From an uncultured Clostridia bacterium (lineage in GTDB: Bacteria > Bacillota > Clostridia > TANB77 > CAG-508): DNA of 64,000 bases. Both the position numbers and the translations under genes were made by a program. The notes below the pieces were generated by a model. That model ran no database searches. It saw only the letters and a list, made by a program, of their open reading frames with translations, and was not told the origin of the DNA. Below are positions 24,459 through 33,766 of the stretch, in pieces. How positions within the stretch are numbered: position 1 is the first letter of the stretch; every line of letters starts with the position of its first letter. The DNA lies in NCBI GenBank assembly GCA_948777935.1, contig CAQDYY010000001.1:440191-504190 (forward strand), written 5' to 3'.

Positions 24459-25322
24459 TTATTCCTCCTTATTTGGTACTTCTATTCCTTTTACCACTAT
24501 TTCAATATTTTGAACATTCATAGCAGTTAGCTGTTCAATTTCTTTTGTAATCTTTTGTTTAAATTCTTGTACACTATCTATTATATTATATCCATAACAT
24601 ATAATTAATTCTAGATATATATATTGCCCATCACCTGTAGTATCTACCCTTGTTTTGGCTATTTTATGAATAGCTTGTGACTTACTTGCCATATGTTCTA
24701 TAATTTGCCTAAACACACTATCTGAAATTGTGAAATTTCCTAAATAACTAAATGTTGGTCTAATAATAGATTTTTCTGAAATATATGGTTTTGCTCCATT
24801 TCCTTTTGATTTGAAAATTTGAAGAGGGTCTAAAAGATACCCTGAAAAGTCTTTTTTTAGTGCAAATGTTGGTACTGGTATAACGTGTTTTCCCTCTGTA
24901 ATACGCATTCTTCTAGCTGTTTCCATTTCTTCTTTTGTAGCAATATCTGTAATATATATAAATTTTGAAATTTCTGGTAAGCCTAAATTTTCTGCAATCT
25001 TTTTTACCATATTATCTGATGTTCCTAATATAAGTATTTTATCTGGTTTATGCTTTTTTATTGCTCTTATTACTTCTTCTTTTTCTTCATTTTCTAAAAA
25101 TAATGCTTCTTTTACAGTTTCTATTTTTGTTGGTGCTTTTTTTGCTGAATTTCCTGCTAATATTTCATTTTCTTTAATAAAAAGCCCATCATCTATTATA
25201 TAATTTATTCCATGTTCATTTGCAACTAAACCTGCTCTATAGCTTTTTCCTGTTCCAGATGGCCCAACAAAAGCATATACTTTTATTTTTTCTCTTGTGT
25301 CTAATAAATTTAGAATACTCAT
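24459..25322 (-). CDS. P-loop NTPase fused to an Asp23/Gls24-like C-terminal domain
   Basis: The 287-residue protein has Walker A GPSGTGKS at 20-27 and a second strand KILILGTSDNMVKKIAENLG near 105-125. It ends in a segment (TRVDTTGDGQYIYLELIICY, then DSVQEFKQKITKEIEQLTAM and IEIVVKGIEV) that resembles the Asp23/Gls24 alkaline-shock domain. Proteins of this build are known only as conserved clostridial hypotheticals. The middle part IPVPTFALKKDFSGYLLDPL is conserved-looking but not recognised. It lies directly upstream of cmk, 3 bp apart. Confidence 0.72.
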   Translation of the reverse strand: MSILNLLDTREKIKVYAFVGPSGTGKSYRAGLVANEHGINYIIDDGLFIKENEILAGNSAKKAPTKIETVKEALFLENEEKEEVIRAIKKHKPDKILILGTSDNMVKKIAENLGLPEISKFIYITDIATKEEMETARRMRITEGKHVIPVPTFALKKDFSGYLLDPLQIFKSKGNGAKPYISEKSIIRPTFSYLGNFTISDSVFRQIIEHMASKSQAIHKIAKTRVDTTGDGQYIYLELIICYGYNIIDSVQEFKQKITKEIEQLTAMNVQNIEIVVKGIEVPNKEE

Positions 25323-25416
25323 ACATCTGCTCCTTTAAAACCTTGTAATTTTTAATTTATTATGCTTTAATAATTATAACACTTTAGTAAAGAATTGGAA
25401 AGGAATTTTAATAAAA

Positions 25417-26070
25417 ATGAATACACTTATTGTTTCTGGTGGAGAAATTAACTTGGATTTTTTAAATAAATATTATAATACTAACAAAAATAGTACTATT
25501 ATTGCTGTGGATAAAGGATTAAATGCTTTACATAAGTTAAATATTTTGCCAAATCATATAGTTGGTGATTTTGATTCTGTTAATAAAGATCTACTTGCTT
25601 TGTACTCTAATAACCCTAATATAACTATTCACAAATATAATCCCGAAAAGGATTATACTGATACAGAAATTGCTATTAAACTTGCTATAGATTTAAACAG
25701 TTGTTGTATAAATATAATTGGTGGTTTTGGAAATCGTATTGACCATTTGCTTGCAAATATTCATATATTGATGCATGGCTTGAATGCTAATATTCCATGT
25801 TATCTAATAGATGAATATAATAAATTGTATTTGATTAATAGTACTACAGAAATTCTTAAAAGTAAAACATATGGAAAGTACATATCACTTATTCCTTTAA
25901 CAAGCTCTGTAAGTGGCTTAACTTTAAAGGGTTTTAAATATCCTCTTACAGGCTATACCTTGCCTATTGGGGTAAGTTTAGGCATTAGTAATGAAATAGT
26001 AGATGATATTGCAACAATTTATTTATCTAATGGTGTTCTAATAGTAGTTGAAAGTTGCGATTTTGCTTAA
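25417..26070 (+). CDS. thiN: Thiamine pyrophosphokinase
   Basis: The 217-residue protein transfers pyrophosphate from ATP to thiamine. Family motifs are clear: AVDKGLNALHKLNILPNHIVGDFDSV, then NPEKDYTDTEIAIKLA and IIGGFGNRIDHLLANI. The DFDS and KDxTDxE acidic groups bind metal and ATP. A C-terminal beta domain binds thiamine. The gene diverges from the cmk operon. No TPP riboswitch is visible in the 94 bp upstream gap. Confidence 0.95.
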   Translation: MNTLIVSGGEINLDFLNKYYNTNKNSTIIAVDKGLNALHKLNILPNHIVGDFDSVNKDLLALYSNNPNITIHKYNPEKDYTDTEIAIKLAIDLNSCCINIIGGFGNRIDHLLANIHILMHGLNANIPCYLIDEYNKLYLINSTTEILKSKTYGKYISLIPLTSSVSGLTLKGFKYPLTGYTLPIGVSLGISNEIVDDIATIYLSNGVLIVVESCDFA

Positions 26071-26117
26071 TTCGTAGTATAATAGTAGCATACGAGGTGC
26101 ATAAGGAGGTAAAATGT

Positions 26118-26399
26118 ATGAATGATAATCATATTTTTTCTCGGTATGAGCTTTCTAAGCTGATGAAGAAGGCAGAAGATGAATCATATTCTTCAGTTCA
26201 AAAGGAATTTATTGAATACATAAATTCAGAATTTGGTAAGCCAAATTCTATGGGCTTTTGTAAGATACCTGCTGAACTTGAATACAATTCTATCCCAATT
26301 TACTCTATAAATAGGGTTCTTCGTCCTTTAGAGCTTAAAATTGTAAAACTTAAGAGAAAACGAAAAGGCAAAACCATCTTCTACTTGGATCGGCTATAA
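26118..26399 (+). CDS. Hypothetical 93-residue protein
   Basis: I chose ATG at 26118, which has a strong AAGGAGG site 8 bases upstream, over longer in-frame starts inside thiN. The protein (MNDNHIFSRYELSKLMKKAE onwards) is soluble, ends in a very basic stretch KLKRKRKGKTIFYLDRL and has no recognised domain. It follows thiN by about 48 bp and is followed by a good terminator. Function unknown. Confidence 0.75.
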   Translation: MNDNHIFSRYELSKLMKKAEDESYSSVQKEFIEYINSEFGKPNSMGFCKIPAELEYNSIPIYSINRVLRPLELKIVKLKRKRKGKTIFYLDRL

Positions 26400-26418
26400 T
26401 CTCAAACAATCTCTAAAC

Positions 26419-26443
26419 AAGGCGAGCATTATGCTCGCCTTTT
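26419..26443. terminator. Bidirectional-looking terminator between convergent genes
   Basis: AAGGCGAGCA pairs with TGCTCGCCTT around a short loop, followed by TTTG on the plus strand. It lies between the stop codons of the 93-residue gene and the glycosyltransferase gene. Confidence 0.8.
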
Positions 26444-26446
26444 GCC

Positions 26447-28045
26447 CTACTTTATTCTATATATATTACATGCATTCATTCCTTGTACATGTTCATATGA
26501 AGAAAGCCCTAATGTATCAGTTATTTCTTGTAAGTGTGGATTATGTTCTATTCCTCCATTTATAATTACTATTAACCCTTTAGATGTATCTATTTCTTTA
26601 AAGATTTCTTCTAGCTTTCCTTTACTAAATTCCTTAACATCCATAACATATGAGTTATCTAATATTGTAAATAAATATAAATCATCTAAAAACCTATTTT
26701 GACTTGTGTTAAATACATATAAACATGGAACATCGTGTTCTTTTTCTATAATGTTTACAATTTCTTTTTTGTCTTTATATAAGTAATAGTAATCTATACC
26801 ACCACCTAAATGCAGATTTGGAAGTATTAGCATAATTATAAATATAGCTGATAATATGTTATATGTAGTTCTTTTTGAAAATACTTTTTCAAACATTACT
26901 TTTGATAAATAAAATACTCCTATTACCATAAGTGGACATACTGGCATAATATATCTAAGTTCCTGATATGGTGAAATAAGCCCAACAATTGCAAAATATA
27001 TAATTGTTGGTATAAACATTAGCCAAAATTCTTTATTTTCAAATTTTAATGTAATCTTCTTGTTTTTTGATAGTTTATATATTGCAACTACTATTCCTGC
27101 TAAAGCTAATAATATTAGTACTCCATTAAATGTATTATGGTTTAAAATAGCTATATATGAACCTAAAGAATTCCACATTTTCTTAATGTCTAATAAGCTA
27201 GACATTGCTCCTGTTCCTCTATACCCCATAAACATATGAACAAATGAATATGGGAAAATAGCAAGCGATATAACTGCTGAAACTACCATTGTTAAAATAT
27301 ATTTTACCAAGTTTTTCATATTTTTTTCTTTTATAAATTTTATTACATATATAACAAATAGTACAAATAAGAATACTAAATAGTAGTAATGTGTTAATGA
27401 ACCTATTATTATAAATATAGACATTATTGCTAAATCTTTTATTTTTAAGTTTTCTTTTTTCAAATTGATAATATGTAAGTATGATATGATTAATAGGTTT
27501 AGCGCATTTAATGCATACATTCTAATATATACTGTTGTATCAATAGATGCTAGTGTACAGCCATTTACAAGTACCATAAAAACAGCATATAACTTATTTT
27601 TAAATATCTTATTTGAAATAAGGTATATCATAATACTTGTTAATATAAATATAATAATGTTTAATGTAATTCCTGTCCACTTTGAAAATGAGTCTACTGT
27701 AAAGCTTGCAGCTATTCTTAATAGTAAATAATAAAATGGTGGATGTACGTCATTTTTCTGGTTTTCATATACTGGTGTAAAATTTAGTGCTTCTTCGCTC
27801 GATATAGATAAATAATCGTAGTAATATTCTTTTTCGTGCCAATTGTTATAAAAGTCTTCATTATTCATAATATCAACTTTGTCATAATTCATTAGTCCAT
27901 ATGAATACCCTTCATCCATATGTAAATATGCTTTATCTATTCCGTATTTAATACGTATTCCTACTTGTAAAAGTATAATAACTACCAATAGAATGATTAA
28001 TACTTTGTTTTGGTTGTTTTTTATAAATTCCTTTATTTTCTCCAT
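26447..28045 (-). CDS. GT39-like membrane glycosyltransferase (PMT/ArnT fold)
   Basis: A 532-residue protein with about 11-12 membrane helices. The first periplasmic-type loop carries HMDEGYSYGLMNYDK with the acidic residue expected in GT-C enzymes, then NDVHPPFYYLLLRIA, a sequence typical of dolichyl-phosphate-mannose-type transferases (GT39 / PMT_2). Such enzymes move a sugar from a polyprenyl-phosphate donor to surface protein or glycan. It is followed downstream in the genome order by the GT2 gene on the same strand, so both may work on a surface polymer. Confidence 0.85.
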   Translation of the reverse strand: MEKIKEFIKNNQNKVLIILLVVIILLQVGIRIKYGIDKAYLHMDEGYSYGLMNYDKVDIMNNEDFYNNWHEKEYYYDYLSISSEEALNFTPVYENQKNDVHPPFYYLLLRIAASFTVDSFSKWTGITLNIIIFILTSIMIYLISNKIFKNKLYAVFMVLVNGCTLASIDTTVYIRMYALNALNLLIISYLHIINLKKENLKIKDLAIMSIFIIIGSLTHYYYLVFLFVLFVIYVIKFIKEKNMKNLVKYILTMVVSAVISLAIFPYSFVHMFMGYRGTGAMSSLLDIKKMWNSLGSYIAILNHNTFNGVLILLALAGIVVAIYKLSKNKKITLKFENKEFWLMFIPTIIYFAIVGLISPYQELRYIMPVCPLMVIGVFYLSKVMFEKVFSKRTTYNILSAIFIIMLILPNLHLGGGIDYYYLYKDKKEIVNIIEKEHDVPCLYVFNTSQNRFLDDLYLFTILDNSYVMDVKEFSKGKLEEIFKEIDTSKGLIVIINGGIEHNPHLQEITDTLGLSSYEHVQGMNACNIYRIK

Positions 28046-28066
28046 TTTATTTTCCTTTCATAACAA

Positions 28067-28098
28067 ATTAGGGATATAGTTTTCATATATCCCTAAAA
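28067..28098 (-). terminator. Terminator of the GT2 gene
   Basis: TTAGGGATAT pairs with ATATCCCTAA, immediately after the stop of the GT2 gene. The stem is AT-rich and the T-run short. Confidence 0.55.
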
Positions 28099-28100
28099 AT

Positions 28101-29330
28101 TTATGCAACTTCATTAATTTTAATATTACGAACATGTTCAATTTTATCCCAGTTTGTTTCTCTTTTAAATAAACATTTAAAGTTTATTAGTAACCATGAG
28201 CCTAAGAATAATGGATAGCATAATAACCCTTTCCACATTGGTTTTATTGGTTTTTTATCTAATATCATAATTAAAATAGCTGTTCCAATTGGTAGTAAAA
28301 ATGTTGGTATTAAATATCTTAGTATATTAATTAGTAATTCCCCTGTGGTAATTCCATTTCCTAAATACATAATAAAGTTAATGGCAAGTAGTACTAATGT
28401 TAAAATAAACATGGGAATACTTCCAATAATATATAAAAATCCATCAAAATTCATTAATGTTTTCTTTTCTTTTGTTGCAACGGCTAAGTCTTTTGTATAA
28501 TTTTGAATACATTGCATATGTCCTACTGTCCATCTTGAACGTTGTGACCAACTTTGTTTAAACCCTACTGGTTGCTCATCATATACAATTGCTTCTGTTG
28601 ACCAGCCTAGCCTTTTACCCGCAATAATTCTTTTTAAAGAAAATTCTATATCTTCTGTTAAAGTTTTTGTATCCCATCCATTTGGTTTTACAACATCAAA
28701 TTTTACCATAAATCCAGTTCCATTAATTAATGGAGATAATCCTAAGTTATATCTTGCTAAATGATAAAAACGATTCATTGTCCAATAAAATATTGCATAC
28801 CCTGCTGATACCCAACTATCTGTTGGATTTTTGATATCACGGTATCCTTGTACAACGTCTTCACCTTGGCAAAGCTTTTTATTCATACTTTTAATGAATT
28901 TTTCATCTACAATGTTATCTGCATCAAATACACAAAATGCGTCATATGGAGCATTTTCTTCTATTTTTTGCCCCAAAAACCAGTTTAATGCATGACCTTT
29001 TGTTTTATTTTCTTCGTCAAAACGTTCATATACAATTGCTCCTAAATCTCTTGCAATTTGTGCTGTTTTATCTGTACAGTTATCTGCAATTACATATATA
29101 TCATATAAATCTTTTGGATAATCTTGTTTTTTTAAACTTTCTATTAAGTTTCCAATAACAGATTCTTCATTGTGTGCTGGTATTATTGCCATAAAACGAT
29201 TTTGTTTATCTTCTAAAATTGGTTTATCTTTTAATTTTACTAACGAGCATATGCTTACAATGAATTGATATAGCCAAAATATGGTTACAATCCAAACTAA
29301 TGCTTGTTGAATTATATATAAATATACCAT
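28101..29330 (-). CDS. Membrane glycosyltransferase family 2 (BcsA/PgaC-like)
   Basis: A 409-residue processive-type GT2. An N-terminal helix is followed by FMAIIPAHNEESVIGNLIES, DIYVIADNCTD, the D-x-D motif FCVFDADNIVD, the acceptor motif TLTEDIEFSL and the Q-x-x-RW motif SQRSRWTVGH. C-terminal helices follow. These residues define enzymes such as cellulose, hyaluronan and poly-N-acetylglucosamine synthases. The product here is unknown. Confidence 0.92.
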   Translation of the reverse strand: MVYLYIIQQALVWIVTIFWLYQFIVSICSLVKLKDKPILEDKQNRFMAIIPAHNEESVIGNLIESLKKQDYPKDLYDIYVIADNCTDKTAQIARDLGAIVYERFDEENKTKGHALNWFLGQKIEENAPYDAFCVFDADNIVDEKFIKSMNKKLCQGEDVVQGYRDIKNPTDSWVSAGYAIFYWTMNRFYHLARYNLGLSPLINGTGFMVKFDVVKPNGWDTKTLTEDIEFSLKRIIAGKRLGWSTEAIVYDEQPVGFKQSWSQRSRWTVGHMQCIQNYTKDLAVATKEKKTLMNFDGFLYIIGSIPMFILTLVLLAINFIMYLGNGITTGELLINILRYLIPTFLLPIGTAILIMILDKKPIKPMWKGLLCYPLFLGSWLLINFKCLFKRETNWDKIEHVRNIKINEVA

Positions 29331-29478
29331 TTTTTACCTCTCTTTTTTATTACTTGTCTATATAATGTATTTTTCTACTATTAATATTATACTATTCTTG
29401 GCAATTTTTTTCAATGTTTCCAAAAAAATTCATAAATTGTTAAGAAAATTATTATTTCTATAATTTCTTATGTTCCAC

Positions 29479-29629
29479 AAGAACCCTCCGTCAAGGCTAC
29501 GCCTTGCCACCTCCCTTAAATAAAGGAGGCTTTTCTCTACCCTTCACAAACACTGTACTAGTCTAAAACAATAGAGTAAAGGCCCCTTTACCTAAGGGGG
29601 CTGTCACCGATAGGTGACTGGGGGTTCTT
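29479..29629. repeat. AGAACCC element, complete (stems CAAGGC/GCCTTG and GTCACC/GGTGAC)
   Basis: Left half: AAGAACCCTCCGT, hairpin CAAGGC-TAC-GCCTTG, CCACCTCCCTTaaataAAGGAGGC, TTTTCTCTAC. Spacer containing CTAGTCTAAAACA. Right half: TAGAGTAAAGGCCCCTTTAccTAAGGGGGCT, hairpin GTCACC-GATA-GGTGAC, TGGGGGTTCTT. It lies between the GT2 gene and pnp. Confidence 0.92.
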
Positions 29630-29658
29630 ACGAAAGTTTTTTAACATGTTGCAAATTA

Positions 29659-31779
29659 TTATTCTTCCTTCTCTTCTACTTCTTCTAATTCTTTCATGCT
29701 TAGGTTTATTCTTCCTTGGTCATCTATTTCGTATACTTTTACTTTTACTGGGTCTCCTACTTTTAATACATCTTCTACTTTTTCTATTCTTTTATGTGAA
29801 ATTTTTGATATGTGTACTAATCCTTCTTTTGCTCCACCTAATTCAATAAATGCTCCAAATGGCATAATTTTACTTACTGTTCCTTCGTAGATTTCTCCTA
29901 CTTCTAAGTCTTTTCCTATATCTTCTACCATTTTTAAAGCTTTTTTGCCACCTTCTGCATCATTTGAATAAATAAATACTCTTCCATCTTCTTGTATATC
30001 TATTTTTACGCCAGTTTCAGCAATTATTTTGTTAATCATTTTTCCACCAGGCCCGATAACGTCTTTTATTTTGTCTACATTTATTTGTGTTTTTATGATA
30101 TTTGGTGCATATTTAGAGATTTCTTCTCTTGGTTTATCAATTTGCTTTAACATAATTTCTTCTAAAATATATTTTCTAGCATTTCTTGTTCTTTCAAATG
30201 CTTCTTTTATTATTTCATAAGTTAATCCATCTATTTTAATATCTACTTGTATTGCTGTAATTCCTTTTTCTGTTCCACCTACTTTAAAGTCCATATCTCC
30301 AAAGAAATCTTCTAAACCTTGAATATCTGTTAGCATAATGTAATGGTTTGGATCATTTTCATCTGTTACAAGTCCTGTTGAAATACCTGCAACTGGTCTT
30401 TTTATTGGAACTCCTGCATCCATAAGTGCTAGTGTGCTTCCACATATACTTGCTTGTGATGTAGAACCATTTGAGCTTAATACTTCTGATACAACACGTA
30501 TTGCATATGGAAATTCATCTTCTGATGGAATAACTGGAACTAGTGCTTTTTCTGCTAATGCTCCATGTCCTATTTCACGTCTTCCTGGTCCACGTGATGG
30601 TCTTGCTTCTCCTACACTGTATGATGGAAAGTTGTATTGGTGCATATAACGCTTTGAACTTTCTTCATCTATTCCATCAAGTTCTTGTTCTTCACTTGCC
30701 ATACCTAATGTTACAACAGACATAACTTGTGTTTGACCTCTTGTAAATAAAGCGCTACCATGTACACGAGGAAGTAATCCTACTTCACAAGAAAGTGGAC
30801 GTATCTCATCAATACTTCTTCCATCTGGTCTTTTTTTCTCTTCTAGTATCATTTTACGTACTGATTTTTTTTCTAATTTATATAAGCTATCTGCAATATC
30901 TGTAGCTTTTTCTTCTGCTACTTCTTCTCCATATTTTTCTACAAAATATGCTTTTACATCTTCTAGTAGTTTGTCCATTGCAGCATCTCTTACTTCTTTA
31001 TCTACTGCTTGTACATCTTTATACATTCTATCGGCATATTTTTCTTCAATTTCTGCATAAACATCATGGTCTACTTCAAAAGATTTGTATTCAAATTTTG
31101 GTTTTCCAATTTCATCTTTCATACCTTGAATAAAGTCACATAATTTTTTAATTTCAATATGTGCTTGTTTTATTGCTTCTAACATTGTGTCATCTGGTAT
31201 TTCATCTGCTCCTGCTTCAATCATTGCAATTTTTTCTTTTGTTCCTGCAACTGTTAGTGTTAACCTTGAGTTTTCTCTTTGTTCTAATGTTGGGTTTATA
31301 ACTATTTGGTCATTTACATATCCTACGTTTACTGCTGCTGTTGGTCCTCCAAATGGAATATCAGAAATTGATAATGCTGCTGATGCTCCAATCATTGCTG
31401 CTACTTCTGGTGAGTTGTCTGGTTCTACTGATAATACAGTTGCAACAACACATACATCATTTCTAAAGTCTTTTGGAAATAGTGGACGTAGTGGTCTATC
31501 TATTGCTCTTGATGTTAAAATAGCTTTGTCTGCTGGTTTTCCTTCTCTCTTTTGATAGCTTCCTGGTATTTTTCCTACTGAGTATAATTTTTCTTCATAG
31601 TCAACTGATAATGGGAAAAAGTCTATCCCGTCTCTTGGTTCTTTTGATGCAGTAACATTTACCATAACAACAGTGTCTCCATATCTTACCATAACACTAC
31701 CATTTGCAAGTTCTGCAATTTTTCCTGTTTCAATGCTTAATTTTCTTCCTGCAAGTTCTGTTTCAAATGTTCTAAACAT
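29659..31779 (-). CDS. pnp: Polynucleotide phosphorylase
   Basis: The 706-residue 3'-5' phosphorolytic exoribonuclease has two RNase PH domains (MVRYGDTVVMVNVTAS; GSALFTRGQTQVMSVVTLG) joined by an alpha-helical linker. A KH domain (KIKDVIGPGGKMINKIIAET) and an S1 domain (GEIYEGTVSKIMPFGAFIEL) close the protein. Active-site motifs such as FGDMDFKVGGTEKGITAIQVDIKI are intact. rpsO lies upstream on the same strand, the classic rpsO-pnp order, with a GGGCAC repeat between them. Confidence 0.98.
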   Translation of the reverse strand: MFRTFETELAGRKLSIETGKIAELANGSVMVRYGDTVVMVNVTASKEPRDGIDFFPLSVDYEEKLYSVGKIPGSYQKREGKPADKAILTSRAIDRPLRPLFPKDFRNDVCVVATVLSVEPDNSPEVAAMIGASAALSISDIPFGGPTAAVNVGYVNDQIVINPTLEQRENSRLTLTVAGTKEKIAMIEAGADEIPDDTMLEAIKQAHIEIKKLCDFIQGMKDEIGKPKFEYKSFEVDHDVYAEIEEKYADRMYKDVQAVDKEVRDAAMDKLLEDVKAYFVEKYGEEVAEEKATDIADSLYKLEKKSVRKMILEEKKRPDGRSIDEIRPLSCEVGLLPRVHGSALFTRGQTQVMSVVTLGMASEEQELDGIDEESSKRYMHQYNFPSYSVGEARPSRGPGRREIGHGALAEKALVPVIPSEDEFPYAIRVVSEVLSSNGSTSQASICGSTLALMDAGVPIKRPVAGISTGLVTDENDPNHYIMLTDIQGLEDFFGDMDFKVGGTEKGITAIQVDIKIDGLTYEIIKEAFERTRNARKYILEEIMLKQIDKPREEISKYAPNIIKTQINVDKIKDVIGPGGKMINKIIAETGVKIDIQEDGRVFIYSNDAEGGKKALKMVEDIGKDLEVGEIYEGTVSKIMPFGAFIELGGAKEGLVHISKISHKRIEKVEDVLKVGDPVKVKVYEIDDQGRINLSMKELEEVEEKEE

Positions 31780-31856
31780 AATTCATTTCTCCTTTTTATT
31801 TTAATTTATATAATCAATAATAGGATAATAGGGTAACCTCTATATTATATAAAGAA

Positions 31857-31907
31857 GGGCACAGTGGTGCCTGTCCTGCGATGTATTCCCACAAACGATG
31901 CCCCTAC
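31857..31907. repeat. GGGCAC...TGCCCCTAC palindromic repeat, copy 3
   Basis: Same unit as at 3156, with variant middle CCTGTCCTGCGATG. It lies between rpsO and pnp and could be part of the cotranscript. Confidence 0.85.
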
Positions 31908-32049
31908 ATCTTAACTTACTATAATATATAAATAGTATTTCTTAAACTTTTATACAATATACAAGCTACTTCTATTTTCTATTATTGTTTATAGGTTTAA
32001 GATAGCATTATAGGACGTTTAATTTATGGTTTTAAACGCCCTACAAAAA

Positions 32050-32322
32050 TTATTTTCTTAAATTTAATTTTTCAACAATAGCTCTATATCTTTCGATATC
32101 TTTTTTAGCTAAGTAGTTTAATAAGTTTCTTCTTTTACCAACCATTTTTAAAAGTCCACGTCTTGAATGATTATCCTTTGTATGAACTTTTAAGTGTTCT
32201 GTTAATTCTGTAATTCTTTCTGTTAAAAGAGCTATTTGAACTTCTGGTGAACCAGTGTCCTTTTCATCTCTTTTGTAAGTTTTAATAATTTCTTCTTTTC
32301 TTTCTTTTGTCATTGTAGACAA
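32050..32322 (-). CDS. rpsO: 30S ribosomal protein S15
   Basis: The 90-residue protein has the S15 signature TGSPEVQIALLTERITELTEHL, DNHSRRGLLKMVGKRRNLLNYL and a C-terminal YRAIVEKLNLRK. S15 is a primary 16S rRNA binder in the 30S platform. An AGGAGG site lies just before the ATG. A 100-base leader with possible hairpins precedes it; S15 often regulates its own leader, but no specific structure is claimed. A GGGCGTTTAA/TTAAACGTCC hairpin (about 32012-32041) follows the stop. Confidence 0.98.
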   Translation of the reverse strand: MSTMTKERKEEIIKTYKRDEKDTGSPEVQIALLTERITELTEHLKVHTKDNHSRRGLLKMVGKRRNLLNYLAKKDIERYRAIVEKLNLRK

Positions 32323-32415
32323 CCTCCTATAATTATATTTTCTCCTTAAACTGAGCTAAAGTGGAGTTTTATCCTTAAGCTAAGTATAAGGCTTTTCATA
32401 TTATACTACATATAT

Positions 32416-32448
32416 AAAAAAAAAGCAAGAGATCACTCTCGCTTTTTT
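32416..32448 (-). terminator. Terminator overlapping the stop of the 213-residue gene
   Basis: On the minus strand GCGAGAG-TGAT-CTCTTGC forms the stem, with A-tract before and nine T after. The gene's TGA stop is in the loop, so the end of the coding sequence doubles as the terminator. Confidence 0.88.
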
Positions 32449-33074
32449 GGAACAAGTTTCGATACAACTTTCAATACAACTTCATCGCCTTTTTGGTTCA
32501 ATAAAATTCTTTGCTCTTCTTCTCCATCATCAATGATAGTAGTATAAGAAATTTCCACTACTTCATCCATTATTCCATATTTATAAAGACTTTTAATCTC
32601 AATAAACATTTTTCCTACCTCAATTGATAATGTCACCTTCCCTTTAAGATTATAAACTTTTAAATGTCCTTTATTAAATATTACTATGCATTTTCCAAAA
32701 GGATATATTTTGTTATCATTCGGCTTGCATTCATAGATGCTTGAAGCATTTATTATAGAGGATTTTGTCATTATCGATTTTGCTACTTTGGTAGCCTTTC
32801 CTTCTAAAATCCCAATATTCTCAATAATTTGCTCTTTAAAATAGAATATAAATGCACCCCATATCGCATAAGAGTCAATATCACCTGAAACATCATAATG
32901 AATTATGTCTCCTGTATCATTTAGTGTCACAATTCTATTTGATTTATATTCGCAAGCTAAATATATTGGTACCTTACTTCCGCTGATACTATCCAATTTC
33001 AATTGTTTGAACCATAAATACCGTTTTATTATGCCTTTTGAATTGGTTATTTCGTAAATTGTCCTCATCTCCAT
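32433..33074 (-). CDS. Hypothetical 213-residue protein
   Basis: ATG at 33074 with AGGAGG 8 bases upstream. The sequence (MEMRTIYEITNSKGIIKRYL onwards) is mostly short beta strands with no membrane helix. Repeated hydrophobic-turn patterns such as IVTLNDTGDIIHYD and LKVYNLKGKVTLSIE could be a beta-propeller-like or other all-beta fold. No family is recognised. It ends inside a terminator. Confidence 0.75.
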   Translation of the reverse strand: MEMRTIYEITNSKGIIKRYLWFKQLKLDSISGSKVPIYLACEYKSNRIVTLNDTGDIIHYDVSGDIDSYAIWGAFIFYFKEQIIENIGILEGKATKVAKSIMTKSSIINASSIYECKPNDNKIYPFGKCIVIFNKGHLKVYNLKGKVTLSIEVGKMFIEIKSLYKYGIMDEVVEISYTTIIDDGEEEQRILLNQKGDEVVLKVVSKLVPKKRE

Positions 33075-33199
33075 AGTTTCTCCTCCTTATATTAAAGATG
33101 ATTTTTATACTTAGTGTAATTTAAATATTACTTTACATAAGTATATCACTCTTTTATTATCTTTACAATATATTTATAAACATTCACCTAAAAAAGGGA

Positions 33200-33227
33200 A
33201 AAAGACCTCTTGTTTGAGGTCTCTTTT
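33200..33227 (-). terminator. Terminator of the 83-residue gene
   Basis: Stem AGACCTC / GAGGTCT with a 6-base loop. A and T tracts on both sides allow it to work on either strand. Confidence 0.8.
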
Positions 33228-33259
33228 ATAATTTGGAAAGGCAACTTGGTTTATTAGTG

Positions 33260-33511
33260 TCACAAACCCAACTTTTCTTTAAGTTGGTAAATAAAGTTAA
33301 AGTAGCTATGTTGTGCTACTTTTTTCGACTCTTCGTCTAAAAAGTTTTCAGCAATATATTTAGACAATTTTGATTGCTTATCGTCATTTGACAAGTTTGA
33401 TGCATACTCTATTCCTGCTTCAAATGCAGCTATTGCTGATTTAACAGCTTTTCTTTCTTCTTTTGAAATTTCGAAGTTCATTTTTTTGTCTTCGCCAATA
33501 AAAATTCGCAT
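33260..33511 (-). CDS. Hypothetical 83-residue helical protein
   Basis: The ATG at 33511 (MRIFIGEDKKMNFEISKEER) has an AAGGAGAAAGGAA site in front, better than the upstream in-frame start. The rest is predicted helical, with AFEAGIEYASNLSNDDKQ and FNFIYQLKEKLGL. No domain is recognised. It sits between the 213-residue gene and pyruvate kinase, with its own terminator. Confidence 0.7.
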   Translation of the reverse strand: MRIFIGEDKKMNFEISKEERKAVKSAIAAFEAGIEYASNLSNDDKQSKLSKYIAENFLDEESKKVAQHSYFNFIYQLKEKLGL

Positions 33512-33644
33512 AAAATTTCCTTTCTCCTTATACAAGAAAAAAGTTACCTTTCCAATTTGTACTGCTTATGTAATTTCTTACACTTATATAAGTATAACAT
33601 TATTTTGTTATTTTTACAATACATTATGTGAACATGATTAAAAA

Positions 33645-33695
33645 GGGCACAGTGGTGTCATGTCTAACTGGTATTCCCACAAACGGTGCCCCTAC
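33645..33695. repeat. GGGCAC...TGCCCCTAC palindromic repeat, copy 4
   Basis: Same unit as copy 2, with ACGGTGCCC at the right end, which restores a better match to the left arm GGGCAC. It lies between pyk and the 83-residue gene. Confidence 0.85.
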
Positions 33696-33766
33696 ATCTT
33701 TAACTTAAAATAGAGTAATTTCCTATAAAATAAAAAGAGAGCATATATGCCCCCTTTTTTGCTATA

